From positions 1-7,316 of the forward strand of contig JAMORN010000135.1 in assembly GCA_027063545.1 (NCBI GenBank): DNA of 7,316 nucleotides. Reading direction: 5' to 3'. Origin of the DNA: JAMORN01 sp027063545 [NCBI: bacterium]. Its GTDB lineage: Bacteria > JAMORN01. Shown piece by piece: positions 1-6,835 of the stretch. How positions within the stretch are numbered: the stretch's first letter is position 1; each line of letters opens with the position of its first letter. The notes beneath the pieces are model-generated. The model made no database searches. It was not told the origin of the DNA and saw only the letters and a program-made list of their open reading frames with translations. Position numbers and translations under genes: made by a program.

Positions 1-756
1 TGCTCCTGCAACAATTCCTTCATCAATTGCCTTTACTAAATCTTCTTCATTAACTATCCCACCTCTTGCACAATTAATTATATATACACCTTTTTTACAT
101 TTTTTTAAAACATCATAATTAATTAAATTTCTTGTTTGATCATTTAAAGGGGTATGTACAGTTATATAATCTGCTTTAGGCCATATTTCATCTAATGATA
201 AAAGTTCTATCTCTAAACTTTGAGCTAACTCTTGAGAGATATATGGATCATAACCTATTATCTTCATTCCAAAAGCTTTAGCTCTTTGTGCTACCACTTT
301 CCCTACATTTCCAAGACCAATAACTGCTAAAGTTTTTCCATACAATTCCCTACCTGCATATTTCTTTCTATCCCATCTACCTTCTATTAAAGACATATGA
401 GCTTGTGGAATATTTCTAGAAACAGCCATAATCATTGCCATTGTATGTTCAGCTGTAGAAATTGTATTACCTCCTGGAGTATTCATTACAATAATACCCT
501 TTAAAGTAGCAGCTTGTATATCTATGTTATCAACACCTGCGCCTGCCCTTCCTATAACCTTTAATTTTTCAGCTCTTTCAATTACTTCTTTAGTTACTTT
601 TGTTCTACTTCTTACAACCAAACCATCATAATTTTTTATTACTTCTAAAAGCTCTTCAGGTGTTATCTCTGGATTATAATCTACTTCTATTCCTGCTTTT
701 TCAAATATCTCTATCGCAGTCTTATCTACTTTATCTGAAATTAATACCTTAATCAT
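1..756 (-). CDS. serA: D-3-phosphoglycerate dehydrogenase, N-terminal 252 residues (partial, 3' end off window)
   Basis: The encoded enzyme oxidises 3-phosphoglycerate to 3-phosphohydroxypyruvate with NAD+, the first step of serine synthesis, in the cytoplasm. The frame is open from the ATG at 756 to base 1 (252 codons, no stop). Seen in the translation: an N-terminal substrate-domain half with VVRSRTKV (47-54) and IGRAGAGVDNID (68-79), the helix TAEHTMAMIMAVSRN (101-115), the Rossmann NAD-binding motif GLGNVG (147-152) followed by an acidic residue in GYDP (D170), and NCARGGIVNE (228-237), whose Arg231 corresponds to the catalytic Arg. The catalytic Glu and His and any ACT regulatory domain would lie beyond the window edge, so the long and short SerA types cannot be told apart. 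The start is supported by an AGGAGG six bases upstream. The gene lies 24 nt after the aminotransferase gene and is very probably co-transcribed with it. Other 2-hydroxyacid dehydrogenases share the fold, but the RAGAGVDNID segment and the neighbour favour SerA. Confidence 0.94.
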   Translation of the reverse strand, partial: MIKVLISDKVDKTAIEIFEKAGIEVDYNPEITPEELLEVIKNYDGLVVRSRTKVTKEVIERAEKLKVIGRAGAGVDNIDIQAATLKGIIVMNTPGGNTISTAEHTMAMIMAVSRNIPQAHMSLIEGRWDRKKYAGRELYGKTLAVIGLGNVGKVVAQRAKAFGMKIIGYDPYISQELAQSLEIELLSLDEIWPKADYITVHTPLNDQTRNLINYDVLKKCKKGVYIINCARGGIVNEEDLVKAIDEGIVAGA

Positions 757-762
757 TTTTAG

Positions 763-768
763 CCTCCT
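763..768 (-). promoter_or_regulatory. Ribosome binding site of serA
   Basis: AGGAGG on the minus strand, six bases before the ATG at 756. It lies in the 24-nt gap after the aminotransferase stop codon and fixes the serA start. It also shows that serA has its own strong translation initiation rather than relying on coupling. Confidence 0.85.
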
Positions 769-780
769 ATTTTAATAAAA

Positions 781-1920
781 TTAATTATCTACAGTTAAAA
801 CTTCTAAAGCTGCCTTTGTTGCTTCACCTAATTTATTACCAAAACCAAGGTTATACATAACAGCTTCTAAAGCTGCAACTACAGAGATGATATCTACATC
901 ATCAATATATCCCAAATGAGAAATTCTTATAATTTTTCCTTTAAGATGCTCTTGCCCACCTGTTATTCTTATACCAAAATCATCCATCATCTTATTTATA
1001 ACATTAGAAGCACCTATTTCTTCTGGTATATTTATAGCCGTTACTACATTAGATGGACTCTTAGAGAATAATTCTAATCCTATAGCCTTAACTGCAGCTC
1101 TTGTTGCATCTCCATGTTTCTGATGCTTTTTCCATATATTTTCCATACCAATTTCCATAATTATATCTAAAGCCTTGTTTAATCCTACTATTAAAGAAAC
1201 TCCTGTTGTATATGGAGTCTGCCCTTTTGCTAAAGTTTTTTTAGCTTTAACCCAATCAAAATAATAAACTGGAAGATCCTTTTTTTCTATTTTCGCCCAA
1301 GCTTTATTACTTATAGCAGCAAATGCTAGTCCTGGTGGTAACATTAATCCTTTTTGAGATCCTGTTACTACCACATCTATTCCCCAATCATCAAAATATA
1401 ACTCATGGCTTCCTATACTTGTAATTCCATCTACTACTAATAAAGTATCTGTATCCTTTGTTAACTCTGCAACTGCCTTTACATCATTAACTGTTCCTGT
1501 AGATGTTTCACTATGAGTCATGAATACAACATCATAATGAGTCTTCTTTAAATAATCTGCCACTAAATTTACATCAACAGGATGTCCCCATTCTACGTGA
1601 ATAACATCATGATCTATATTCCAAGCTTTACAAATCTCTGCCCATCTTTGTCCAAATTTTCCACCTTCAATAACAAGTACTTTATCGCCTGAATGAACAG
1701 TATTAACAACAGCACCTTCCATTGCACCTGTTCCACTAGAAAGAAATGTGAGAACTGGATTTTTTGTAAAAAAGAGTTTTTTGAGCTTTTCGTTTACTGC
1801 TTCAAAGATTTCAACGAACTCTGGAGCTCTGTGATGTTTTACAGGCTCAGCCATTTCGAGTAATACTTCTTCTGGAACCATTGTAGGTCCAGGTGTAAAT
1901 AATCTCTTCTTTTTTAACAT
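781..1920 (-). CDS. Class V PLP-dependent aminotransferase, probable phosphoserine aminotransferase replacing SerC
   Basis: This 379-residue cytoplasmic protein belongs to the alanine-glyoxylate / serine-pyruvate aminotransferase branch of fold-type I, class V enzymes. Visible marks: the N-terminal TPGPTMVPEEV (9-19), the cofactor-phosphate loop SSGTGAMEGA (61-70), MTHSETSTG (134-142), VVDGITSIG (162-170) with the Asp that pairs with the pyridine nitrogen, TGSQKG (187-191 region) with Lys190 as the likely Schiff-base lysine, and IIRISHLG (330-337) with Arg332 as the expected substrate-carboxylate ligand. The length is normal for the family. The ATG has an AGGAGG 7-8 bases upstream. The gene directly precedes serA in one operon. 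This suggests conversion of 3-phosphohydroxypyruvate to phosphoserine, as proposed for similar class V/SerA pairs in bacteria without classical SerC, for example Thermotogales. The fold and cofactor are certain. The substrate is inferred from context; serine-pyruvate or alanine-glyoxylate transamination is the alternative. Confidence 0.93.
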   Translation of the reverse strand: MLKKKRLFTPGPTMVPEEVLLEMAEPVKHHRAPEFVEIFEAVNEKLKKLFFTKNPVLTFLSSGTGAMEGAVVNTVHSGDKVLVIEGGKFGQRWAEICKAWNIDHDVIHVEWGHPVDVNLVADYLKKTHYDVVFMTHSETSTGTVNDVKAVAELTKDTDTLLVVDGITSIGSHELYFDDWGIDVVVTGSQKGLMLPPGLAFAAISNKAWAKIEKKDLPVYYFDWVKAKKTLAKGQTPYTTGVSLIVGLNKALDIIMEIGMENIWKKHQKHGDATRAAVKAIGLELFSKSPSNVVTAINIPEEIGASNVINKMMDDFGIRITGGQEHLKGKIIRISHLGYIDDVDIISVVAALEAVMYNLGFGNKLGEATKAALEVLTVDN

Positions 1921-1928
1921 ATCTTTTA

Positions 1929-1934
1929 CCTCCT
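1929..1934 (-). promoter_or_regulatory. Ribosome binding site of the aminotransferase gene
   Basis: AGGAGG (extended AGGAGGT) on the minus strand, 7-8 bases before the ATG at 1920. It is a near-ideal Shine-Dalgarno sequence. Together with the serA site it contrasts with the weak or absent sites in front of engB, fapA, batD and batE. Confidence 0.85.
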
Positions 1935-1974
1935 GTTAAAGACCTATATTGTTTTTTTTTGTTTTATGTTATAC

Positions 1975-2007
1975 AGTATATATATAAAATAAGTTTTATT
2001 TGTCCAA
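1975..2007 (-). promoter_or_regulatory. Predicted sigma70-type promoter of the aminotransferase-serA operon
   Basis: On the minus strand, TTGGAC (2007-2002) stands 17 bases from TATATA (1984-1979), a consensus spacing. TATACT (1980-1975) overlaps as an alternative -10 box. Transcription would begin around 1968-1972 and leave a leader of about 50 nt, too short for a typical riboswitch. The stretch sits in the only sizeable intergenic gap of the window, just where the bat-fapA-engB run ends and the serine genes begin. The surrounding AT-richness makes chance TATA boxes common, so the -35 box and the spacing carry the call. Confidence 0.6.
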
Positions 2008-2021
2008 AAATCAAATTTTTA

Positions 2022-2039
2022 AAATGAAATATTTCACAA
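2022..2039 (-). promoter_or_regulatory. Rex-like palindromic operator candidate
   Basis: The minus strand reads TTGTGAAATATTTCATTT. Its core TGAAATATTTCA (2025-2036) is a perfect 12-bp palindrome. The left half TTGTGA matches the half-site of the NADH-sensing repressor Rex (general form TTGTGA-N6-TCACAA). The right half, TCATTT, departs from TCACAA in its last three bases. The site ends 14 bases upstream of the predicted -35 box, so a repressor here would not directly cover the core promoter. The palindrome is seen directly; Rex binding is inference, and an AT-rich background can produce such palindromes by chance. Confidence 0.35.
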
Positions 2040-2068
2040 ATACTTATTCCTACTGATAACTAAAGAAA

Positions 2069-2668
2069 TTAAAGAGAAAAAATTTTTTTCAATAGAAAAT
2101 GTAATTTTTGTTTTCCTCCAAACATGGTGGGAGTTTTAGACGAATATAAAATAATTTTATCCTCTGAAATACCTAATAAATCCTCTAAATCTTTTATAAT
2201 TTTTGGGACTTCAGATTTTTTCAATTTATCAGCTTTTGTTAGTATTATATAGGTATCTAACATATATTGTTGTAAATAATCTAAAAGAGCTCTATCACTT
2301 GTGTTTAAGTAATTATTTGCATCCATTAACCACCATAAAGCTATAATATTCTCAGAATTACTTAAATAAAAATCTACCAATTTTACCCAATTATCTTTTA
2401 CTTTTTTAGGTACTTTAGCAAACCCATAACCTGGTAAATCTACTATATAATTATTTTTATTATATTTATAAAAATTTATACTTTGAGTCTTTCCGGGTGT
2501 TTTAGAAACCTTTGCAAGCTTGGTATTAAACAAAGAATTTATTAAAGAACTTTTTCCAACATTAGACCTTCCCAATAATGGTAATTCAAAGCCTTTTCCC
2601 TTTCTTGCTAGAAATTCTTCTAAACATTTAATATTATAACATGTACTTTCTAATATAATATTAGACAT
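2069..2668 (-). CDS. engB: Ribosome biogenesis GTP-binding protein EngB/YsxC
   Basis: A 199-residue TRAFAC-class GTPase that assists late assembly of the large ribosomal subunit in the cytoplasm; it is essential in several bacteria. All G motifs are visible: G1 GRSNVGKS (33-40), G2 with the family signature TPGKTQ (57-62), G3 DLPGYGFA (77-84), G4 TKADK (144-148) and G5 SSK (176-178). The length is typical, with only the G domain and short terminal extensions. The segment after the central strand reads LMDANNYLNTSD (114-125), where many homologues have an Arg-His pair, a mild divergence. The ATG lies 10 nt after the fapA stop codon with no recognisable Shine-Dalgarno sequence, which suggests translational coupling to fapA. 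It is the last gene of the run before the next promoter. Confidence 0.96.
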   Translation of the reverse strand: MSNIILESTCYNIKCLEEFLARKGKGFELPLLGRSNVGKSSLINSLFNTKLAKVSKTPGKTQSINFYKYNKNNYIVDLPGYGFAKVPKKVKDNWVKLVDFYLSNSENIIALWWLMDANNYLNTSDRALLDYLQQYMLDTYIILTKADKLKKSEVPKIIKDLEDLLGISEDKIILYSSKTPTMFGGKQKLHFLLKKIFSL

Positions 2669-2678
2669 AATTATTTTA

Positions 2679-4319
2679 CTATTGTTGAGTTATAATTCCC
2701 TCTGGAGAGTTAAGGAATACTGTTGTCTGCGTTATTACATCTTTATTATGTAATTTTCTATCGTAAAATACAATTATTACGTTAGGATACATTTTACTTT
2801 TAATTGTTATTGTCCCGGTTTCTTTTAATAATTTATCTCTTTTATCTTTCAATTCCTTTAGCTCTTTTGTTAATTTTTCTATTTTTTCTTTTACTAAATT
2901 GTATTCTTTAATTCTATTTTCTACATTAGCCTTTATCTCATTAGAAATTGTCTTTCTTATTTGTAGTCTCTTCTTTAAATTCAATAAACTTTTAGCAATA
3001 TTATCCAATAATTTGTCTAATTCTTCTTTTTGTTTTTCCTTTTTTTCTATTTTTTGTTTTAATTCCACAACCTCTTCATCGTATATCTTTAAATATGTCT
3101 CTGTATAACTTTCAGAGCCAGCCTCTTCTACTATAATATCCCTTTTACTTTCAATCTCACCACCTACTATTGTCTTTACAATAGCCTTATTTTTTACCTT
3201 AATTACAGAATCATAACTATACTTTAAAATTTCTACGTCCTTTGCTTCTATTTCAACTTGACCTTGTATCATACTAACAGTAACCTTCCCCTCTAATGCT
3301 TTTATCTTCGCTTTTCCAAAAGCTCCTCCCTTAATTTCTATATTCCCCTTTAATGCAATTATATCAGCCCCATCTACATCACCCTCTATAGAAATATTAC
3401 CCTCTTCACTTTCAACAGTAAATCCTGGTAAAACATTCTGTTTTATATAAACATCTCCTTTATAGTGTATATTTCCTATTTCATAGTTCAATGAAGAATT
3501 AACAAGAAAAACATCGCCTACATTTATTCCTAATTCTGATATATATACAAAACCATCTATTTTTGCACATAATTTTAAGCCATCCTCTGTTATATAAGTA
3601 TTTTTTCCTGCAGGAAGAGGTACATCTTTCCCTGGAACAGCAGGAACAGGATTGCCATATATATCCTCACCCGGAGTTCCTTCTGTAGGTGGAATTTTTT
3701 CTACTAATACTTGATCTTTCTTTACTGTTATTACTGTATCTAATTCTCTATAATCTATCTTCCCATCCTCTCTTTCTTTAGGCTTTCCTATCTTAGATAA
3801 ATCAATCTTATAAACTAATTGTGCATCCCTTCCATTTATAGGAGGTATACCTTCTGCTACAACAATTGGCTTCATATATTTTTTCTTAGCTATTACCTCC
3901 TGAATTACCTCCCTTTTTATATATTTTCTTTTTATCCCTTTTTTAAATAATTTAAACATTATATCATATTCGGTTATCTCATCATCTAATTCATCAAAAG
4001 GTAATAATGTTAAAGTTGCTTTCATCTTTGATTCTATATTTATAATAATATAATTATCCTTGGCAACATTATATTTTCTTAAAATAGGCCCTATTTCCTC
4101 AGGTTTACCCGTAGCCCTTTCAACAACCCCTGCAATTTTATCTATATCGAAATTGGAAATATTTCTATCTACTAAAAATTGAACAAACTCATCTATATTA
4201 AATTTTTTATGAATTTCTGGAGTTATTGTCAAATATTGTTTATTCCCCTTTATTTGTAATTTTAATTTAGAATAATCCATTTGATTCTGCTGCTTTTGTT
4301 TTTTCTCTTTTTCAACCAT
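2679..4319 (-). CDS. fapA: FapA/DUF342 family protein with beta-helix and coiled coil
   Basis: A 546-residue cytoplasmic protein of the DUF342 family, named flagellar assembly protein A after Vibrio; the biochemical role is poorly known. Visible architecture: a Lys/Gln-rich N-terminus (1-15); an N-terminal domain to about 150; family motifs AEGIPPINGRDA (155-166) and IPPTEGTPGEDIYGNP (209-224); a repetitive beta region at about 265-400 with short G-D/G-N turns such as KGDVYI, EGNISIEGDV and KGNIEIKGG, as in the right-handed helix of this family; a charged coiled coil at about 412-502; and a short C-terminal beta segment. There is no signal peptide or membrane helix. The start has only a weak site (AGTGGG, 4330-4325); Met14 is an alternative start, but nothing resembling a ribosome site precedes it. 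No flagellar gene is in the window: the neighbours are batE (45-nt gap) and engB (10-nt gap). Family assignment is strong; a flagellar role here is unproven. Confidence 0.88.
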   Translation of the reverse strand: MVEKEKKQKQQNQMDYSKLKLQIKGNKQYLTITPEIHKKFNIDEFVQFLVDRNISNFDIDKIAGVVERATGKPEEIGPILRKYNVAKDNYIIINIESKMKATLTLLPFDELDDEITEYDIMFKLFKKGIKRKYIKREVIQEVIAKKKYMKPIVVAEGIPPINGRDAQLVYKIDLSKIGKPKEREDGKIDYRELDTVITVKKDQVLVEKIPPTEGTPGEDIYGNPVPAVPGKDVPLPAGKNTYITEDGLKLCAKIDGFVYISELGINVGDVFLVNSSLNYEIGNIHYKGDVYIKQNVLPGFTVESEEGNISIEGDVDGADIIALKGNIEIKGGAFGKAKIKALEGKVTVSMIQGQVEIEAKDVEILKYSYDSVIKVKNKAIVKTIVGGEIESKRDIIVEEAGSESYTETYLKIYDEEVVELKQKIEKKEKQKEELDKLLDNIAKSLLNLKKRLQIRKTISNEIKANVENRIKEYNLVKEKIEKLTKELKELKDKRDKLLKETGTITIKSKMYPNVIIVFYDRKLHNKDVITQTTVFLNSPEGIITQQ

Positions 4320-4364
4320 AGAAACCCACTTGTTTTTAGATTTATTCTCTTTAATTTAAAAAAA

Positions 4365-5126
4365 TTAAAAATTTATAAGCAAAAGTCTATCACTTTCTAT
4401 CCATCCACTTATTTTTTTATTATAGTTTATAAATAAAAATTTTCCATTTCTTTTTAAAATTCTTACTTTGTATCCTTTATATATATTGGAGACATACTTC
4501 CCATTAAATGGTTCTGAGTATAAAGATGTATCTTCTTTTACTATAGCATATTTGAAATTTTTATAAAAGTAGAGATATATTATAGTATATATTAAAAAAG
4601 AGAATAGATAAATAATGGTAATCGTATACACTATTTTATAAATAGACTTTTTTTTCGATTTAAAAAATCTTAAAATTAGAGTAACTAATATAAAAATAAA
4701 TAGTAAAATTATAATTGAATTATATACTTTTATGTTAAAAATTTTAATATAGAAATAGAAATAATCATTCAAATCCCGCTGATCTCCAATCTTTGATTTC
4801 ACGAAAGCTATATTTGTTATTATATCATTATCATAAGGATTTATCAAAAATGCTTTTTCTAAAAAATAAATACTAGAAACATAATCATTTTCCTTATAAT
4901 ATGTATTTGCCATATTATAATACAATTTATAACTATATTTCCCTGAAGCTGATAAAATGGAATCAACTTTAGAGTAATATACTAATGCACTATCATATTT
5001 GGCATTGTCATAATATTTATTTGCCTGTTTAAATAATAAATTAATTTCTTCTTCGGTGAAAGATAAACTATAAAAGTTAACCAAAAATACTATTATAATA
5101 CCTAATATTTTTATAACTCTTTCCAT
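4365..5126 (-). CDS. batE: BatE-like protein: TPR repeats, two membrane helices, SH3-like domain
   Basis: This 253-residue protein matches the layout of BatE from Bacteroides aerotolerance clusters. Visible: an N-terminal hydrophobic signal segment (about 5-22); a TPR-like region with one repeat near 27-60 and a clear one at 66-99 (YNMANTYYKENDY, then LEKAFLINPYDN); two membrane helices at about 136-155 and 165-188 separated by the basic loop KSKKK; and a C-terminal bacterial SH3-like domain (about 193-252; note SLYSEP near 201-206 and GWIESDRLLLI near 241-251). By the positive-inside rule the basic loop is cytoplasmic, which puts both TPR and SH3 parts in the periplasm. This topology is inference. 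The start overlaps the end of batD by 16 nt with only a weak upstream GTAAG, pointing to coupled translation. Exact role unknown; Bat proteins have been linked to oxygen or envelope stress tolerance. Confidence 0.8.
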   Translation of the reverse strand: MERVIKILGIIIVFLVNFYSLSFTEEEINLLFKQANKYYDNAKYDSALVYYSKVDSILSASGKYSYKLYYNMANTYYKENDYVSSIYFLEKAFLINPYDNDIITNIAFVKSKIGDQRDLNDYFYFYIKIFNIKVYNSIIILLFIFILVTLILRFFKSKKKSIYKIVYTITIIYLFSFLIYTIIYLYFYKNFKYAIVKEDTSLYSEPFNGKYVSNIYKGYKVRILKRNGKFLFINYNKKISGWIESDRLLLINF

Positions 5127-6835
5127 TTCTTACTAGAAACAATTTTATTAAACATTTTCTCTATATCTTTATAAGATTTAAAAATATCATCAATATTCTC
5201 ACCTATATATTTAGCTTTATTCAACTCTTCTATAAAAGATAAAATATAACTTAGCTCTACAAAATTTACCTTCTCTGCCTTTTCTCTTAAAATATCTATT
5301 GGAATATTTCTCTTTCCTATTTTTTTATATACTATTTCATATAATATTTTTTCTATATCTGATAGATTTTTATCTATTAATGCCTTTTTTAATCTTAATG
5401 TATAAGAACCTAATAGCTTATTTTTATAATACAGTACTATCATATAAAAAATATCATAAAAATTCAGCATTAACAAAAGAAGCAGGAAAAATATAATTTT
5501 TCTATTACTTAAATATAAGTACTCTATATCAATATCACCTTTTTTTATATATTGTAAGTAATTATCTTTATTGTTCAAAAAAACCTTTCTTTTTTTAGAA
5601 TAAGTGATAGTGGTTAATGCTTTATTACTATCATTATCTGAGGCAGACTTAACTACTATATTAAAACTTTTTGTTTTTAAAGTGTCTATCTTTTCTTTTT
5701 GTGTATTATAATATAAAAATGATAAAGAAGGAATTTTTATTTTTCCTATATATTTAGGAATAAGAAGATACTTAAAAGTCACAATAGACTTTAATCTCCC
5801 ATTTTCTTCTATAGTACTATAATCTACCTCTGGCGGAAAAACTTGAAAATTATCATCCTGCAACTCTTGTTTTTTTAATAGTCTAATATTACCATAACCA
5901 GAAATCTTTATTGTTAAAGTTAAACCTTCACCCAAATTTACTTCATGTTTATCTATATTTGATGATATAGTATAAACTCCAACAGGTAATTCTTCCTTTA
6001 AACTTTTTACATATACTTTTATTTTATTTGACCTTGCTACCCTATTAATATCACCTATCCATAAATTATTCACTAACTGGGCATATCTTATAAATAAAGG
6101 GCCTATATAGACTGTTGTATCTTTTATGGGGTATAAGATATACTTTAAAGTATAAATTGTATACATATATCCATTAATATCTACTTTCTTTTTTGTTTTT
6201 TCAATATCTTTGTTATCTTTAAACAAAGGCTTAACTAAAAATACTTTTTTTAAATTATACTCTAAAGAATCTAAATTTCCTAAATCTATTCTGGTTATTG
6301 TAATATCATTTCTAGGACCAAATTTAATTGTTAATTCTGCATACTCGCCAACATATAATTTCTTTTTATCTAAAGAGATGTGAAAATAAAACGTTGGGGT
6401 TTTTGTTATATTTTGATTATTCCCCTTTACAATTACATCTATATCCTTAAATTTATATCTTTTACCTTTATATATAAAACTAGGTCCTTTTAAATGTACT
6501 ACACCTGTATCTAGGAAAATTATTGAAATATAATAAGTTAAGCTAATGTTACGCTGAGTTTGTTTTTTCCCATTTATAACTACTATACTATAACTTTTAG
6601 ATATACTAGGTTCTATGCTCAATACTCTATAGTAGTTAGTTGAAGGTAAATTAAACTCTTCTATCTTTTCTGGATCAAAATCTCCCTTTATTTCTGCCTG
6701 TAAAATAAAAGGCTCACTTTTTTTTATTATTCGTTTATTATAATATAATTCATATGAAAAAAAATCAGCTTTTATTAATGTATAATTAAAAAATAATAAA
6801 AAAATTAATAAATTGACAAATAACCTTTTTACCAT
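5111..6835 (-). CDS. batD: BatD family protein, membrane-anchored periplasmic beta protein
   Basis: This 574-residue protein has the BatD plan. A signal peptide (about 1-23) is followed by a long predicted periplasmic beta-rich region. In it, family-style features recur: a first domain (27-137) ending in a gk-Y-type strand (YKGKRYKFKDIDVIV, 122-136); a second ending around YPIKDTTVYIGPL (235-247); and a third with VGVYTISSNIDKHEVNLGE (285-303), the hallmark KISGYGN (310-316) and LLIPKYIGKIKIPSLSF (357-373). A membrane helix lies at about 446-469, followed by a basic, helical cytoplasmic tail to 574. The length fits the family. The start overlaps the batC stop by 7 nt (ATGGTAA) with only a weak GGAT-like site upstream, so coupling with batC is likely. 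BatD is thought to act with BatA/BatB von Willebrand-domain proteins at the inner membrane; those genes would lie beyond base 7316. Confidence 0.86.
   Translation of the reverse strand: MVKRLFVNLLIFLLFFNYTLIKADFFSYELYYNKRIIKKSEPFILQAEIKGDFDPEKIEEFNLPSTNYYRVLSIEPSISKSYSIVVINGKKQTQRNISLTYYISIIFLDTGVVHLKGPSFIYKGKRYKFKDIDVIVKGNNQNITKTPTFYFHISLDKKKLYVGEYAELTIKFGPRNDITITRIDLGNLDSLEYNLKKVFLVKPLFKDNKDIEKTKKKVDINGYMYTIYTLKYILYPIKDTTVYIGPLFIRYAQLVNNLWIGDINRVARSNKIKVYVKSLKEELPVGVYTISSNIDKHEVNLGEGLTLTIKISGYGNIRLLKKQELQDDNFQVFPPEVDYSTIEENGRLKSIVTFKYLLIPKYIGKIKIPSLSFLYYNTQKEKIDTLKTKSFNIVVKSASDNDSNKALTTITYSKKRKVFLNNKDNYLQYIKKGDIDIEYLYLSNRKIIFFLLLLLMLNFYDIFYMIVLYYKNKLLGSYTLRLKKALIDKNLSDIEKILYEIVYKKIGKRNIPIDILREKAEKVNFVELSYILSFIEELNKAKYIGENIDDIFKSYKDIEKMFNKIVSSKKWKEL

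Larger units (their letters stand above)
1921..2068. other. 148-nt intergenic region between engB and the aminotransferase gene
   Basis: This is the longest non-coding stretch in the window. In minus-strand order it holds the engB 3' flank, a 12-bp palindrome, a -35/-10 pair, an A-rich leader with a run of nine A, and a strong Shine-Dalgarno site. No GC-rich hairpin followed by a T run is present, so no clear intrinsic terminator closes the engB transcript. Read-through from the upstream genes into the serine operon is therefore possible. Confidence 0.7.

Noticed and set aside
1921-1975. Riboswitch or leader-peptide attenuator before the serine operon
   Set aside because: The predicted leader is only about 50 nt, A-rich, with no paired stems and no short open frame rich in Ser or Gly codons.
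2009-2068. Possible intrinsic terminator after engB (palindrome TGAAATATTTCA followed by a short T run on the minus strand)
   Set aside because: The stem would have only four A/T-rich pairs around a four-base loop. This is too weak for a terminator; an operator-like reading is more reasonable.
2899-3108. Plus-strand open frame of 69 codons
   Set aside because: It is antisense to the coiled-coil codons of fapA. AT-rich Lys/Glu coding DNA gives Phe/Leu/Ser frames on the other strand.
4320-4400. Possible separate promoter for fapA (TTGCTT with a downstream TAAATT on the minus strand)
   Set aside because: The -10 match is poor and the region is so A/T-rich that similar pairs occur by chance. 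The short gap favours continuation of the bat transcript.
5299-5496. Plus-strand open frame of 65 codons resembling a small membrane protein
   Set aside because: It lies entirely inside batD on the opposite strand, with hydrophobicity explained by the complement of Lys/Ile-rich codons.
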